From NCBI GenBank assembly GCA_022829145.1, contig CM040741.1:37618534-37682533 (forward strand): a DNA stretch of 64,000 nucleotides, written 5' to 3'. A program made the translations under genes and the position numbers. This document shows, in pieces, positions 26,201-34,600 of this stretch (its first letter is position 1; each line of letters begins with the position of its first letter). Below the pieces are notes generated by a model. It was not told the DNA's origin and made no database searches. It saw nothing but the letters and a program-made list of their open reading frames with translations. The stretch comes from Albula goreensis (taxonomy: Eukaryota; Chordata; Actinopteri; Albuliformes; Albulidae).

Positions 26201-29200
26201 TCAGAAGAGGAGAGATCACCTACAATGGACTTCCTGCTCTCTGACCCCACCCCCTCAGTGACAGACACAGCTGTGGAAGAGACAGCCCCTGAGTTTAACT
26301 CCTCCCCCTTGGAGGAGGAACACCTCCAGCTGGAGGCAGAGCCCAAGGAGGAGGCAACGGCGGAGGATGGAGAGGAAAAAAAAGAAGATGATGAGGAGAG
26401 GGAGGTGCAGTCAGCCCCATCAGAGGAACCGAACCTGACTGGACCATCTGAAGAAGGGGCGGGGCCTGAGGCTGTCTGTCATCCATACCAGGAATCAGAA
26501 GCAACAGGTGAGTACAGACCACTGTATGTGGTCGGGGAGTGGGTGGTTACATGGCGGTGCCACGCCATGCTAACACTTCCGTTTTTTGCAGGCGAAGTTA
26601 TACAGAATGAGAATGAATCCCAGTCCACACATCAAGAACCACACCCAATGTCAGCCAATGGGATGAGCAATGAAGACAGATGGGGCAAAGAAAATGGAGT
26701 TTCTTTAGAACAAGGCGGCATAGGTACTATGAAAAAATGTCTGTGTCAGCATACACTTTAAATTCACTTTTGAAATATATGACCAGGAATGTTCAATGTG
26801 ACATTCCTTTAGCCACTCTTTCCCATTCCTATAGAGAGAGATTTACAATGCAAGAGAGAGCGAGGGCAGCTACGCAAGTTGTTTGACCAACCAGTGAATG
26901 CAGAGCCTAAGAACACTGTTCTGGACATTGAAATTACAACTTGTTCTATTTGCTTAGCTAGTGCCTTTACCCACAGCCACACAAACATAGGCTGCTTATA
27001 ACATTTCGTTCAGTTGCGCAGCTGGATATTTTCCAAAGTAAACTGATGATGCGCATTCCATTTGTACCTCACCCAAGAAATAAACAAACAATGGATTTGA
27101 GAAGATGTTGTAAATAATACACCACACCCTGTACCCAGTTCAGTTAATATGAGCGATAGCTACATTCCATGGAGCATAATAAATCAATTGTTTTAGAGGT
27201 TCTGCGTTCATATACAGTTGTGTGCAGAGAATATTTTCTTGTAGCACAAGACAAAGCTTTCGATCAAAGCGGGGAACTGGGTTATGATGTGCTAAAGGCT
27301 TTTAACTTTGATTTCACTTTGTCTTCAGGCCAGTCCCTTGGTCCTGCTCAACTGCATGATGCTGATTCTGGGGTGATCCCCTGCACTGCAAAGCCTGATG
27401 GGATGGTGGAGGACTTCGACACAGAGAGACAAGAAGAGGAGAGGGGAGAGAATGGAAAGGGGGTACACAAGATGGCTTATGTCATTGATTCTGCTGTTCT
27501 GCACTTCCCCCTACCAACCAGTATTCCCAAAACTCTGATTGGCTAATCTTGGGTGATCTCAATCTGTAGTCTTACCACCTGGAAATAGTGCAGTTGTAGT
27601 TTCAAACAGCATTTCTAGGACTTGGCAGCTTCAGCATTGTTCAGATTCTCACAGGTTGGTTCACGGAAGTGTTTACCCAGTTGAAAAGCTATGTTCAGTA
27701 TTGGCCCGCCTTAGCTGAGTTGATAATATAACGCAGTTGAGATTGAAAATATTCATTACGTCCCAAAAACTGAGTGGTTTTATCACTCTGTACTGTGAAC
27801 TTTTACGAGGCTTGTAGTGGAGAGGCATGCAAACTATCCTACCAGCAATAAATGTGAGGTATGGGTGTGCATCTGCATTTTTTTCTCGTTCAATATATAT
27901 TTTAGGAAGTCTGATTTGAGAGGTGTGACATACAGCTGCTGGCAGTGCACAACTAGCTGCCTTAAGAATTGACATGTAGGCAATTAGTGGCAAGCTGTTG
28001 ACCAGACAGAGGGCTTGTCTGTGTCATTGCTTCTTGGCTCAGTCTGGAGAAGAATTTGAAGTATCCTGCTGATTATAGCCTGTGGCTGTACTGGTCCATA
28101 GTCTGTGTACATTCAGTCAAGTATCTGTCGTCTGCCTCGTCTGATTGTTTTATTGTCTCTCTGTCCCCCTGTGTTTTGTATACACAATCAAAGCGAGCGA
28201 AAAGGTCACGTGATGGACTGAAGTCGACAGTCCAACGTGAGGGTAGCTCAATGTCCCTCTCTCTTTCTCTCTCTCTCCATCTCATAGTCTTCCGTGGAGT
28301 CAGACAGCAAGCTCTGTGTGAGGGCGTTATATGACTATCAAGCAGGTGAGGCTAATTTTTAATTATTATTTTGTTTTACGTTCCACCCTTGCTCTTACTT
28401 TTTTCTTCTCCTGTCATCTGCTTTATCACATCCCTGCCATTCCAGGAGAAACAGGTTTTGTATCAGTATTGCTGTGGGGAGTTTCCACTCATCTCATTTT
28501 CATAGTGATATTTCTACATGCCTTCATATTTGCTACATGACATTTTTTTTCTTTCCCACAAACACCCCAACACTTTGCTGCATACTGAGACTTTCAGGTC
28601 ATCAGAGCAGCATAGGAGCAGAAACTAAAGGTTACAATTGAATACCGTCCCTTTTTGCGGAACAAAACCAGTCCAAATCCTACTATCTGTTTCCATCATT
28701 CATCATGCCATTGACTTTATCTGTACACATCAATATGCTGAATATGTCTTTGTTTGTGTATGTATTGCACCTTTGTCACTCTCTTCTATGTCAGAAGTGC
28801 ACGTACGAATGCATTCCTTTCAGAAGAGATAATGACTATTCATGGGCTTCAAGTAGGACAAACAATGCATTTTTCGTGATCATTTGTGATGATGGATGAG
28901 CTGACTGTGCTGAATTTTCATAAACACCAAATATATAACAAAGAGGGCCAAAAAGTGTTATAATCTTTTGTCATAAATCTCTCCCAAACTTCCCCCGTTT
29001 TCACCATGCAGAAAGTTGTCTGATGTCGTAATGGAAATTTTAATATCTCACTTGAACGTGTCTCCAAAAATCAAATTATATAATCGTTCACAACAGTGTC
29101 TTCTCGTGTCAAATCTATATCATGGCTACAACAGCAATACTTTGTCTCTATCTTTGGCATGTTAGGAAAGAGACTCATGAAAAAACATGAACTCTGCTTT

Positions 29201-30844
29201 AAATGTAGTGCACAAGATAGGTTAGTCAAGACATGAACGCTTTTACTTTTATCATGAGATTATTTATCAGAATTACTTTACTCAGCAGTAATTATTTATC
29301 TTAAGAGGAAAGTCAACCCAATATAATAAATATCAATTCATAATTTGGTAATAAATAAATGGAATAAATAAATTCTACGCATTTTGAAAACACTTTTACA
29401 TTTAAAAAATGATGCAAATTGTTAACGCAAAAGTGACAGCAATACAGTATAACTTAATGTACATTTAAAACATTTTATCTGTTCATTGTGTCAAACAATG
29501 TCACAGGATCACACTTCTAATAGTCTGGAGTATGAGATATTAAAGCACTCGTTAGGTGTATATAAACACTCTTTATATAAACACGTCTGAGACTAGTGAA
29601 TGTGTCAGGACAAGACAGCTTTGGGGACGGTGTCTCCTGGCAGGCATTCTTCTGTCAGTTCTACCTTCTTGTGAGAAGTATAATTTGCAGTGGTTGTCAT
29701 TCGCGCTTGTTATTGTAATCCTATAGAGGGCATAATTTTACTGTCAGTGAAAGCACGGAGATGATAGAGAAAGTTGGGCTTCTGTTGGTGACTGTTGTGC
29801 GCCCCCCTTTCCGTATAAAATGAGCTGTGGGTGGATGTCGGCCCGAGGGAGCGCCATGACACGGAGGCGTTGCTTTTAGGCGCCCGAATCCGTTGGGATG
29901 ACAATGCCCGCTGGCACAGAGTCAATCGCTAGCGCTGGGAGTGTCGACAGGAACGTCACAAGAGCCTCCGTGCAGCGTTATCGTTTTTTACATCAGAATA
30001 GTTTCGTTATGAAATGCTTTCATCTTTTAGCTTTGAACAATTGATCTGTTCAATTGACCCGTTTGAGGAGATCCTATTGGAGACAGTGCTACTTAATAAT
30101 ATGTTAGCATGAGCAAATTATCAGGAATACATGGACTTTACCGTCTCATACATAAAAATAAAGGTCATATTCGATATCTTCATCATGCTATTAATGGGGT
30201 GAAGAAAATGTAAAAATTGTGTGTAGCAAGGCATACTGTTCAAGGCAAATACACTCTGAAATCACAGATTTTAAACCTACCCCACAAACAAGATGAATGT
30301 CCTCTGTACTGTATAATATCAAAAGCACAGCTCATTGCCAATATGATCATGAATGTCTCATTATATTTTTTTATTATAATTCTTCCTCTAAAAATGACCT
30401 CCTAATCCTAAACAAAATTCATTACTTTGATTTTTACTAAATATGTAAATTAGCAGTTGAAAAAACATTACCCAAAATATAAAGTATAAAACTTGCATAA
30501 TCAATCTTGGCATTGTATCTATCATTGATTATCTTATAGTGAGGTGAGAAACTATTTTGACTGAAACAGAATTGGTTTCAAGGGTATACTGACAGAAAAA
30601 GCATAGGAAAATACAGGTGTTACTAGAAACTGTAAAAGTGAGACACTCCTGAACAGCAGATGGAGCCAGGTTCTGACTCCATTTCTGTCCCCCTTCTGAC
30701 CCCCAGAAGGATGAATCTGAGCTGTCCTTAGAACCCGGGGACATCATCAGCGCCGTGGAAACCGTCGACAAGGCCTGGTGGAGGGGCTGCAGCCAAGATG
30801 GCCGCCAGGGACTCTTCCCTGCCAATTGTGTGGAGACCATCTAA
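10357..30844 (+). CDS. dbnl: Drebrin-like actin-binding protein (drebrin/ABP1 family), 5' exon missing
   Basis: Fifteen exons encode about 780 residues if two one-base frame breaks are bridged. In order they give: an ADF-H domain (starting ALFTYEG, with INW and GEGVDEYRR further on); the [13 protein letters not shown] linker; a highly charged coiled coil ([13 protein letters not shown] onward); a NPREFFRQ segment; a Ser/Pro/Thr-rich then Glu-rich linker; and a C-terminal SH3 domain ([25 protein letters not shown]). Proteins of this family bind F-actin through ADF-H and recruit dynamin or WASP-type partners through SH3, at endocytic sites and synapses. Drebrin (DBN1) lacks SH3, and mammalian DBNL is only about 430 residues, so this longer form is unusual. 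Introns in the 3' half are mostly phase 1. The symbol is by domain plan only; a paralogue of dbn1 that kept its SH3 is the main alternative. The first coding exon was not found. Confidence 0.85.
10925..11001 (+). repeat. LINE/SINE 3' tail (L2-type)
   Basis: AAAGCACTTTGAATTGCAA, then GAAAGGTGCTATATAAATAAAG and GATTGATTGACTGATT steps, match the common 3' end of fish L2-family LINEs and their SINEs. It lies in a drebrin-like intron. The AATAAA inside it is part of the repeat, not a gene end. Confidence 0.65.
11199..11311 (+). CDS. dbnl: Drebrin-like exon, ADF-H core
   Basis: The exon lies between acceptor CTCCTCAG and donor GTGAGT. It encodes [13 protein letters not shown]...[11 protein letters not shown]...IVMINW. 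The Y-G-(F/L)-C-(R/S)-V and (L/M)INW motifs are characteristic of the drebrin/Abp1 ADF-H domain. Confidence 0.92.
12815..12889 (+). CDS. dbnl: Drebrin-like exon, ADF-H domain
   Basis: Exactly 25 codons lie between CTGTAG and [23 protein letters not shown]...KAFFR. This aligns with VGEDVPDARKCACASHV in drebrin and supplies the actin-contacting long helix of ADF-H. It is in phase 0 at both ends. Confidence 0.92.
13114..13185 (+). repeat. Possible tRNA-derived SINE head
   Basis: TAGCCCAGTGGG (13114-13125) fits a pol III A box (TRGCNNAGYNGG). GGTCTGACTCC (13171-13181) resembles a B box with two mismatches. The spacing is tRNA-like, but no intact cloverleaf was drawn and no clear SINE tail follows, so this is tentative. 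Confidence 0.4.
14780..14942. repeat. Two (TG)n microsatellites
   Basis: One TG run spans about 14780-14842 and a second spans 14914-14942. They are separated by a TCAGTCAGTCTGTCAG patch. Both lie in an intron of the drebrin-like gene. Confidence 0.96.
17313..17626. repeat. 29-bp minisatellite, about 11 copies
   Basis: The core unit reads CATCCCAGGGTTATATAGTG then TTAATCGAT. About eleven head-to-tail copies are present. The central copies (about 17400-17545) are almost identical, while the outer ones diverge (TTACACAG instead of TTATATAG, ATAGAC instead of ATCGAT). Confidence 0.95.
19234..19371 (+). CDS. dbnl: Drebrin-like exon, end of ADF-H domain
   Basis: 46 codons lie between acceptor TTTCACAG and donor [25 protein letters not shown]...ISAPTQRV...EKEETV. 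It aligns with VDVIVNASSVEDID in drebrin. The C-terminal part is a basic, Ser-containing linker leaving the domain. Confidence 0.9.
22098..22175 (+). CDS. dbnl: Drebrin-like exon, post-ADF linker
   Basis: 26 codons lie between TATTCAG and [25 protein letters not shown], then TFWAHAE. This is the strongly conserved GTTYQKTDAAVEMKRIN-type motif of drebrin (GSVYQKTNAVSEIKR in DBNL). The AVEMKRIN form resembles drebrin more closely than DBNL. Confidence 0.93.
22316..22467 (+). CDS. dbnl: Drebrin-like exon, charged coiled coil
   Basis: Acceptor AAAAG is weak in pyrimidines but phase-correct. The exon encodes [17 protein letters not shown] followed by alternating Arg/Glu heptads to MIQEQR. It aligns with KKEEELRKEEERKKALDE of drebrin. 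It ends with two bases of an Arg codon at donor GTCAGC. Confidence 0.88.
22935..22989 (+). CDS. dbnl: Drebrin-like exon, coiled coil
   Basis: The exon completes the split Arg codon and encodes [18 protein letters not shown] before donor GTGAGT. It continues the charged helix. Confidence 0.82.
23177..23236. repeat. (TG)n microsatellite abutting a splice acceptor
   Basis: About 30 TG units, interrupted once by CG near the end, finish only 8 nt before the acceptor at 23244. They take the place of the usual polypyrimidine tract. Confidence 0.97.
23245..23319 (+). CDS. dbnl: Drebrin-like exon, end of coiled coil
   Basis: 25 codons lie between CTACACAG and [24 protein letters not shown] then ESIEKAA. 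It aligns with the drebrin segment around KKSESEVEEAAAI. Its 3' splice site directly follows the TG microsatellite. Confidence 0.85.
23491..23599 (+). CDS. dbnl: Drebrin-like exon, NPREFF motif and Ser tract
   Basis: [19 protein letters not shown] is a close match to EAAAIIAQRPDNPREFFKQ of human drebrin. It is followed by a Ser-rich run ([14 protein letters not shown]). The exon ends in phase 1 at donor GTGAGG. Confidence 0.93.
24205..24749 (+). CDS. dbnl: Drebrin-like exon, Ser/Pro-rich linker, contains a frame break
   Basis: From acceptor TTCCGCAG the exon reads [14 protein letters not shown]...[16 protein letters not shown] and then meets TAG at 24306-24308. From about 24290 onward a different frame (codon starts shifted by two bases) reads on without interruption as [15 protein letters not shown] to [13 protein letters not shown] and ends at donor GTAGGC in the right phase for the next exon. 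Both halves look coding: SDSST.TP resembles SPSDSSTASTP in drebrin, and the second half is dense in SP/TP motifs. A one-base deletion near the C-run at 24287-24293 explains this best. A 101-bp intron from 24266 to 24366 is the alternative. Confidence 0.75.
24945..25128 (+). repeat. Degenerate tRNA-derived SINE
   Basis: AGTTCAAATCC (24982-24992) fits a pol III B box. It is followed by the familiar fish SINE body (CCTAGGTGGAGTCATTCCAT, then TATCCTTAAGCAAGG and TTAAACC) and a decayed CTCTGGATTATCTGATGTT tail related to the one at 829-883. It lies in an intron of the drebrin-like gene. Confidence 0.65.
25286..25338. repeat. Perfect 21-bp inverted repeat, 11-nt loop
   Basis: The left arm (25286-25306, GTCCTCTCTGCACCTTGTTA then G) is the exact reverse complement of 25318-25338. 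The loop is CAGGTGATCAA. It sits inside an intron of the drebrin-like gene, in transcribed orientation. Weaker complementarity (GCATG/CATGC) extends further out. Confidence 0.93.
26013..26507 (+). CDS. dbnl: Drebrin-like exon, Glu-rich linker
   Basis: From acceptor CTCTCTAG to donor GTGAGT the exon encodes [18 protein letters not shown], a dense acidic run ([20 protein letters not shown]), then Pro/Glu/Thr-rich sequence containing [11 protein letters not shown] and more acidic blocks. It is low complexity and probably disordered. Drebrin also has a long acidic Pro-rich region here, while DBNL has a much shorter one. Phase 1 at both ends supports the exon. Confidence 0.85.
26592..26723 (+). 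CDS. dbnl: Drebrin-like exon, polar linker
   Basis: The exon runs from acceptor TTTTTGCAG to donor GTACTA and reads [19 protein letters not shown] then [17 protein letters not shown]. The phase-1 ends match both neighbours. Similarity to known family members is weak, so the support is splice sites and frame. Confidence 0.72.
27329..27462 (+). CDS. dbnl: Drebrin-like exon, linker before SH3
   Basis: The exon runs from acceptor GTCTTCAG to donor GTACAC. It reads [15 protein letters not shown]...[19 protein letters not shown] and ends in phase 0, as the next exon requires. Confidence 0.72.
28288..28345 (+). CDS. dbnl: Drebrin-like exon, start of SH3 domain
   Basis: [19 protein letters not shown] lies between a CT-rich tract ending CTCATAG and donor GTGAGG. 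ALYDYQA is the canonical first strand and RT-loop start of an SH3 domain, identical to the ALYDYQA of DBNL. It ends in phase 1. Confidence 0.93.
28346..30706 (+). other. Last intron of the drebrin-like gene
   Basis: This is 2.4 kb and mostly AT-rich. At about 29800-29970 there is a GC-richer patch containing CGTATAAAATGAGC, which is TATA-box-like; no transcript is assigned to it. No micro-exon that would repair the phase to the last exon could be picked out. Confidence 0.6.
30707..30844 (+). CDS. dbnl: Drebrin-like last exon, rest of SH3 domain and stop
   Basis: After acceptor TGACCCCCAG the SH3 frame reads [17 protein letters not shown]..., with KAWWRG, the 3-10 helix [11 protein letters not shown], and TAA at 30842-30844. 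The hallmark [10 protein letters not shown] and PxN residues are all present. Joining to the previous exon (ending GCA-G) gives GAA-GGA-TGA, a stop. One base fewer would give E-DESELSL, exactly matching the spacing in DBNL (A-DDTEISF). This is either a one-base insertion or an unseen micro-exon of length 3n+2. Confidence 0.85.
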   Translation, partial: KDESELSLEPGDIISAVETVDKAWWRGCSQDGRQGLFPANCVETI

Positions 30845-31064
30845 AGAAGAAGACCACAGCCAGCTATCAGATCACTGACTGACCGACAGGAAGACAGACG
30901 GACAAGGAAAATTCTCTGACAAGCTCCAGGCATGACCACTTTCACACTTAAACCCTCAGGGACTGGAACTTTTCTATGCAATACATTGGCAGTGGTGGGT
31001 GTAGAAAAGAACTGAGGATGAACTGGTGTATCTACCACAGGGGACCACAGATGCCTGCAAGTAA

Positions 31065-31070
31065 ATTAAA
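31065..31070 (+). terminator. Candidate polyadenylation signal ATTAAA
   Basis: ATTAAA lies about 220 nt after the drebrin-like stop codon. A canonical AATAAA also occurs at 33760-33765 and could give a much longer 3' UTR. Neither is backed by transcript data. Confidence 0.35.
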
Positions 31071-31404
31071 CTGTTCTTCACATTATAACATATACCCTCT
31101 TAAATACAGCTAACCATTTTTTGTCAGTAGCCTACAAGATGTGGGTGTGGTTTCCACTCCCGGCCACAAAGCACAGAATGAATGAATGCACCCACACAAC
31201 TGTACAACATACAAGTCAACCCAATGTTGGTCTAATATAAAAATGTAAAAAATATAAATAGAAAATATAATAATAGAAAAATATTCCAAATACTCCAGTA
31301 AATCCAACTACTGGAGACTAAAATACCTATGTATTGGTTAAAGACTTCAAGGTTATGTATGATGTCAGTAGAGTATCGTTGCTTCATTAGCCAACACCAG
31401 GTTT

Positions 31405-31671
31405 TCTCCTCTGGAAGGTCATCCTAGAAGGTGTTTTCTTCCACATAGGGGTGCATAGAAGGCACTTCATCAAGTTTTTTTTCCTCTTTAATTACATTTT
31501 CTCATACAAAGGGCAACTCTGGAGGGCACTTTTTCATGTTTTCTCCACTTGAAGGGTACTCTAGAGGGCACTTTATTACATGTTCTCATACAAAGGGCAA
31601 CTCTGGAGGGCACTTCATCACGTTTTCTCCAGTGGAAGGGCACTGTAGAGGGCACTGTATCATATGAACAG
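31405..31671. repeat. Minisatellite with ~41-bp monomers in two alternating forms
   Basis: At least four clear monomers (about 31495-31671) share CTCTGGAGGGCACTT-like cores. They alternate between a TTTTCTCATACAAAGGGCAA version and a TTTTCTCCACTTGAAGGG version. More diverged copies extend left to about 31405. The array produces repetitive open frames on both strands that are not genes. It lies in or just beyond the drebrin-like 3' UTR. Confidence 0.85.
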
Positions 31672-34600
31672 GGCTTTGACGTCATTGCATCTTCAAACCA
31701 TCAAATGTTCTACCTAATCAGTACCTACTGCAGGACTCAATGATAAAGAACACTATCTATACTTCTGATATGATAGTATTTTATCACTAGATCATTTGTA
31801 TTATTTATATTCAACAATTCTGGGTGGAATGAGAGCACCATGATTTTCAACCTATTTAAAATGGAGCTCGAAGTATAGCCATCCATGATTAGACTCAATC
31901 AATTCAAAAATACCTGTTACTTTCATTGGTTATGGTGTCTGCTCAAAAACAAAGCTATGGAGGGCCACTGGCTTTTGTTACCGCCGTGTGGCTAGTGATA
32001 CAGTGTGTCATTATCCGTTGACTGACTGAATGGGTTTGTCCCCCAGCCACCCACACTAAGAGTGATTGTGAGTGTTTGCAGCTCATTGAGAGTTGGAAAA
32101 CCTGCTGAGCCGCTGCCTCCAGGACGGTGACTGAAAATCCTTGTATTTTTAATCCAGCATCTGAAATCCAAAACTGTATTTCTCCACGTAACACGTTTTA
32201 AATGTCTTGTTAGTGGGTGTTCTTGCTTGAGCAGGTTTTTCCAGTCTTTAACCAGGTTTCAGTCCCACTTCAGAACAGCAATTTCAGTTGTTATAGAATT
32301 AAACCTTTTTCTGAGAAGACGGCTCTTTAGCTGCCCTTAAGGAGAAGAAAAGAAAAGTTGCGCTTTAATTTCTGTCTATATAAATACTCCAGTCTTATGC
32401 ACATATCACAGTTATTTCATATCATATGTAAATATTTGCTGCAATTAGAGGATGAACTAATTAAAAACACTGAATGTTTAGCTTGACTTTTATTCCCAAG
32501 CTTAGTAACAGGTCACTATGAAGGTGATTTTTTTTTTTTTTTTTTTTTTTTTGAGGAAGTGTTGGGCTGAATAAGAACAATGCAAGTTGTTTGGTCAGGA
32601 TAACAAAATAATCCTATTCATTTAAGGAGGGACATGAACGTTTGTTGTGCTGTTTCCTTTGATTTAACATACATCCTACAGTTCGAGCTGGCCTCGGCAT
32701 TTTCTCAGCTGTTGCTCTTGGAGCTAGACTCTTGCACCTCCAGTATACTCACTCTTGGCACTTCTTCATATCCTTTATGGGAAAAAAACAGTAGCAGGAA
32801 AGACATCTTAATTTATTTTCCAAATTCTATAAGCACCAACTAGTCCTAACAGACTGAAATGTAATTACTGTACTGTAATTAGGAAATTTACAAGCATGAA
32901 GACCGGTTTCTCCTTCCCTTCCTGCTGAAAGCAACCATGGCATCATCGTTTCCAGACTTTTAGTTAATTAACTAGATTTTTTAAGTATGTTATTGTTGTG
33001 ATTTCAAATGAAAGTTAGGGTGGGCAAAAATATACAGAATTGTATTTTGATTATGGTATTTGTTGCCTTACTAGCCATTTTTATATATTAGTCTCAGTCT
33101 AGTATGCAATGTAGTTAGCTAGCAAGGTTAATGTTACTGAACAAGGAATATTTCTGATTAGTTATGTTAGGAAGCTCAGCTGTAACTACCTTACCTGTTC
33201 AACATTATTTTGATATTTCTGGAGTAGACCAAGAAAAGCCTCACTGTTTTGCATGTGGGAATGTAGGTTATAACCTCTTTGATGATAGGGGAAGGGTGTA
33301 ATTGCTGTCAAAGTACCAAATAGCAGAGCTTAAGTTACTGAGAGCGTAACTACACTTATTATTCTGATCATTTAGTTTTGAAAGCTTTTGTCACTAATGG
33401 TTAAAGTGCAGTGGCAGTTCAGATATATTTCAGTTTTTCTTAAACTCTCTTATCTTCAAATATTTTTTAGTTTTTAATCCGCTTTGTTAGTCTTGAGTGT
33501 TTTATCCATCTAACAGAGGGGCATTAGCAACCAACTTGAGGCCTGTTATATCCCAAAATAACTTATATCGGATGCTATTCGTGGCTTCATAATGTAGTAC
33601 CATTCATTATAGTTTTGCTCAACATATGAAAACACTATTTAGTCTGGAACAGGAAAGCAGATTTTTGAAGTTGGTTAACCTGGATAAAGCAGGCCATCGT
33701 TTTCCTTTATCGAACACATATTTCACTTATGTATATATAGATCTGAACGTTTTCCTGTAAATAAAGTTTCTACAGACATCTAGATGATTGTTTTTTTCCA
33801 TTCTTTTGAACACTGCGGGTAGTTGTGGGTATTTTCCCTTCCATTGTTCAACAGCAGTTCTATCCATGTGAACTTGACGTATTGACTTTGTCTCTGACAT
33901 TTCTGCCAGTCTGTTGAGCAGTGTGATTACTGAAATTACTTGCATTACAAGTACATGTGTCATCCATTTTAAAATATTCCTGTTGTAAAAACATAACTGA
34001 ATGAATGCATGGTTTTAAAACACTGTGTCATTACCGCCTCCAAGTAGTGAATAAAAATATGTGGCTATGAATATTGATTTGGTTATACTGAGATTTAAGT
34101 ATTGAAGCTAACTCATGGTATTTGCGTACATACGTTCTGACTCCAGAATTTCCATTGAGATGTTGTATAATGACTACTAAATATCCTAAAATTAATTGGT
34201 TTTAACCAGTCCCATTTATTAAGTATATTTGCTACCTACCAAAGTTCCTCAGAGACACCTGGAAATCACTGCCAGGCATGCAGAAAACCATGATATAGGG
34301 CAACACATTTTGATTGGATACATAGACATACTACAGTTATTAGCTAGAATCTGTAAGAGAGGACCATTAACAAATGTTGTTTCACCTTCATTAGATGGGG
34401 TCAAAATGGTCACGATACCTGAATGTAAGTTATAGGGTTATATTTCACAGAGCAGCTATCTGATGTTGAAATCACATACACTCATGGGCGTCACTTTGTT
34501 TTGAAACGTGCTGGTGACAACGACAGGTCCAACGTGTCTACTTCACTGGGATGAAACGGGCCAAGATAAAAAGTGGTGGGGACATGTTCCCAGCGTAAAC

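Noticed and set aside
27169-27328. Upstream extension of the ORF that contains the 27329-27462 exon
   Set aside because: The sequence before the acceptor GTCTTCAG is pyrimidine-rich intron end; only the part after 27329 is in phase with its neighbours.
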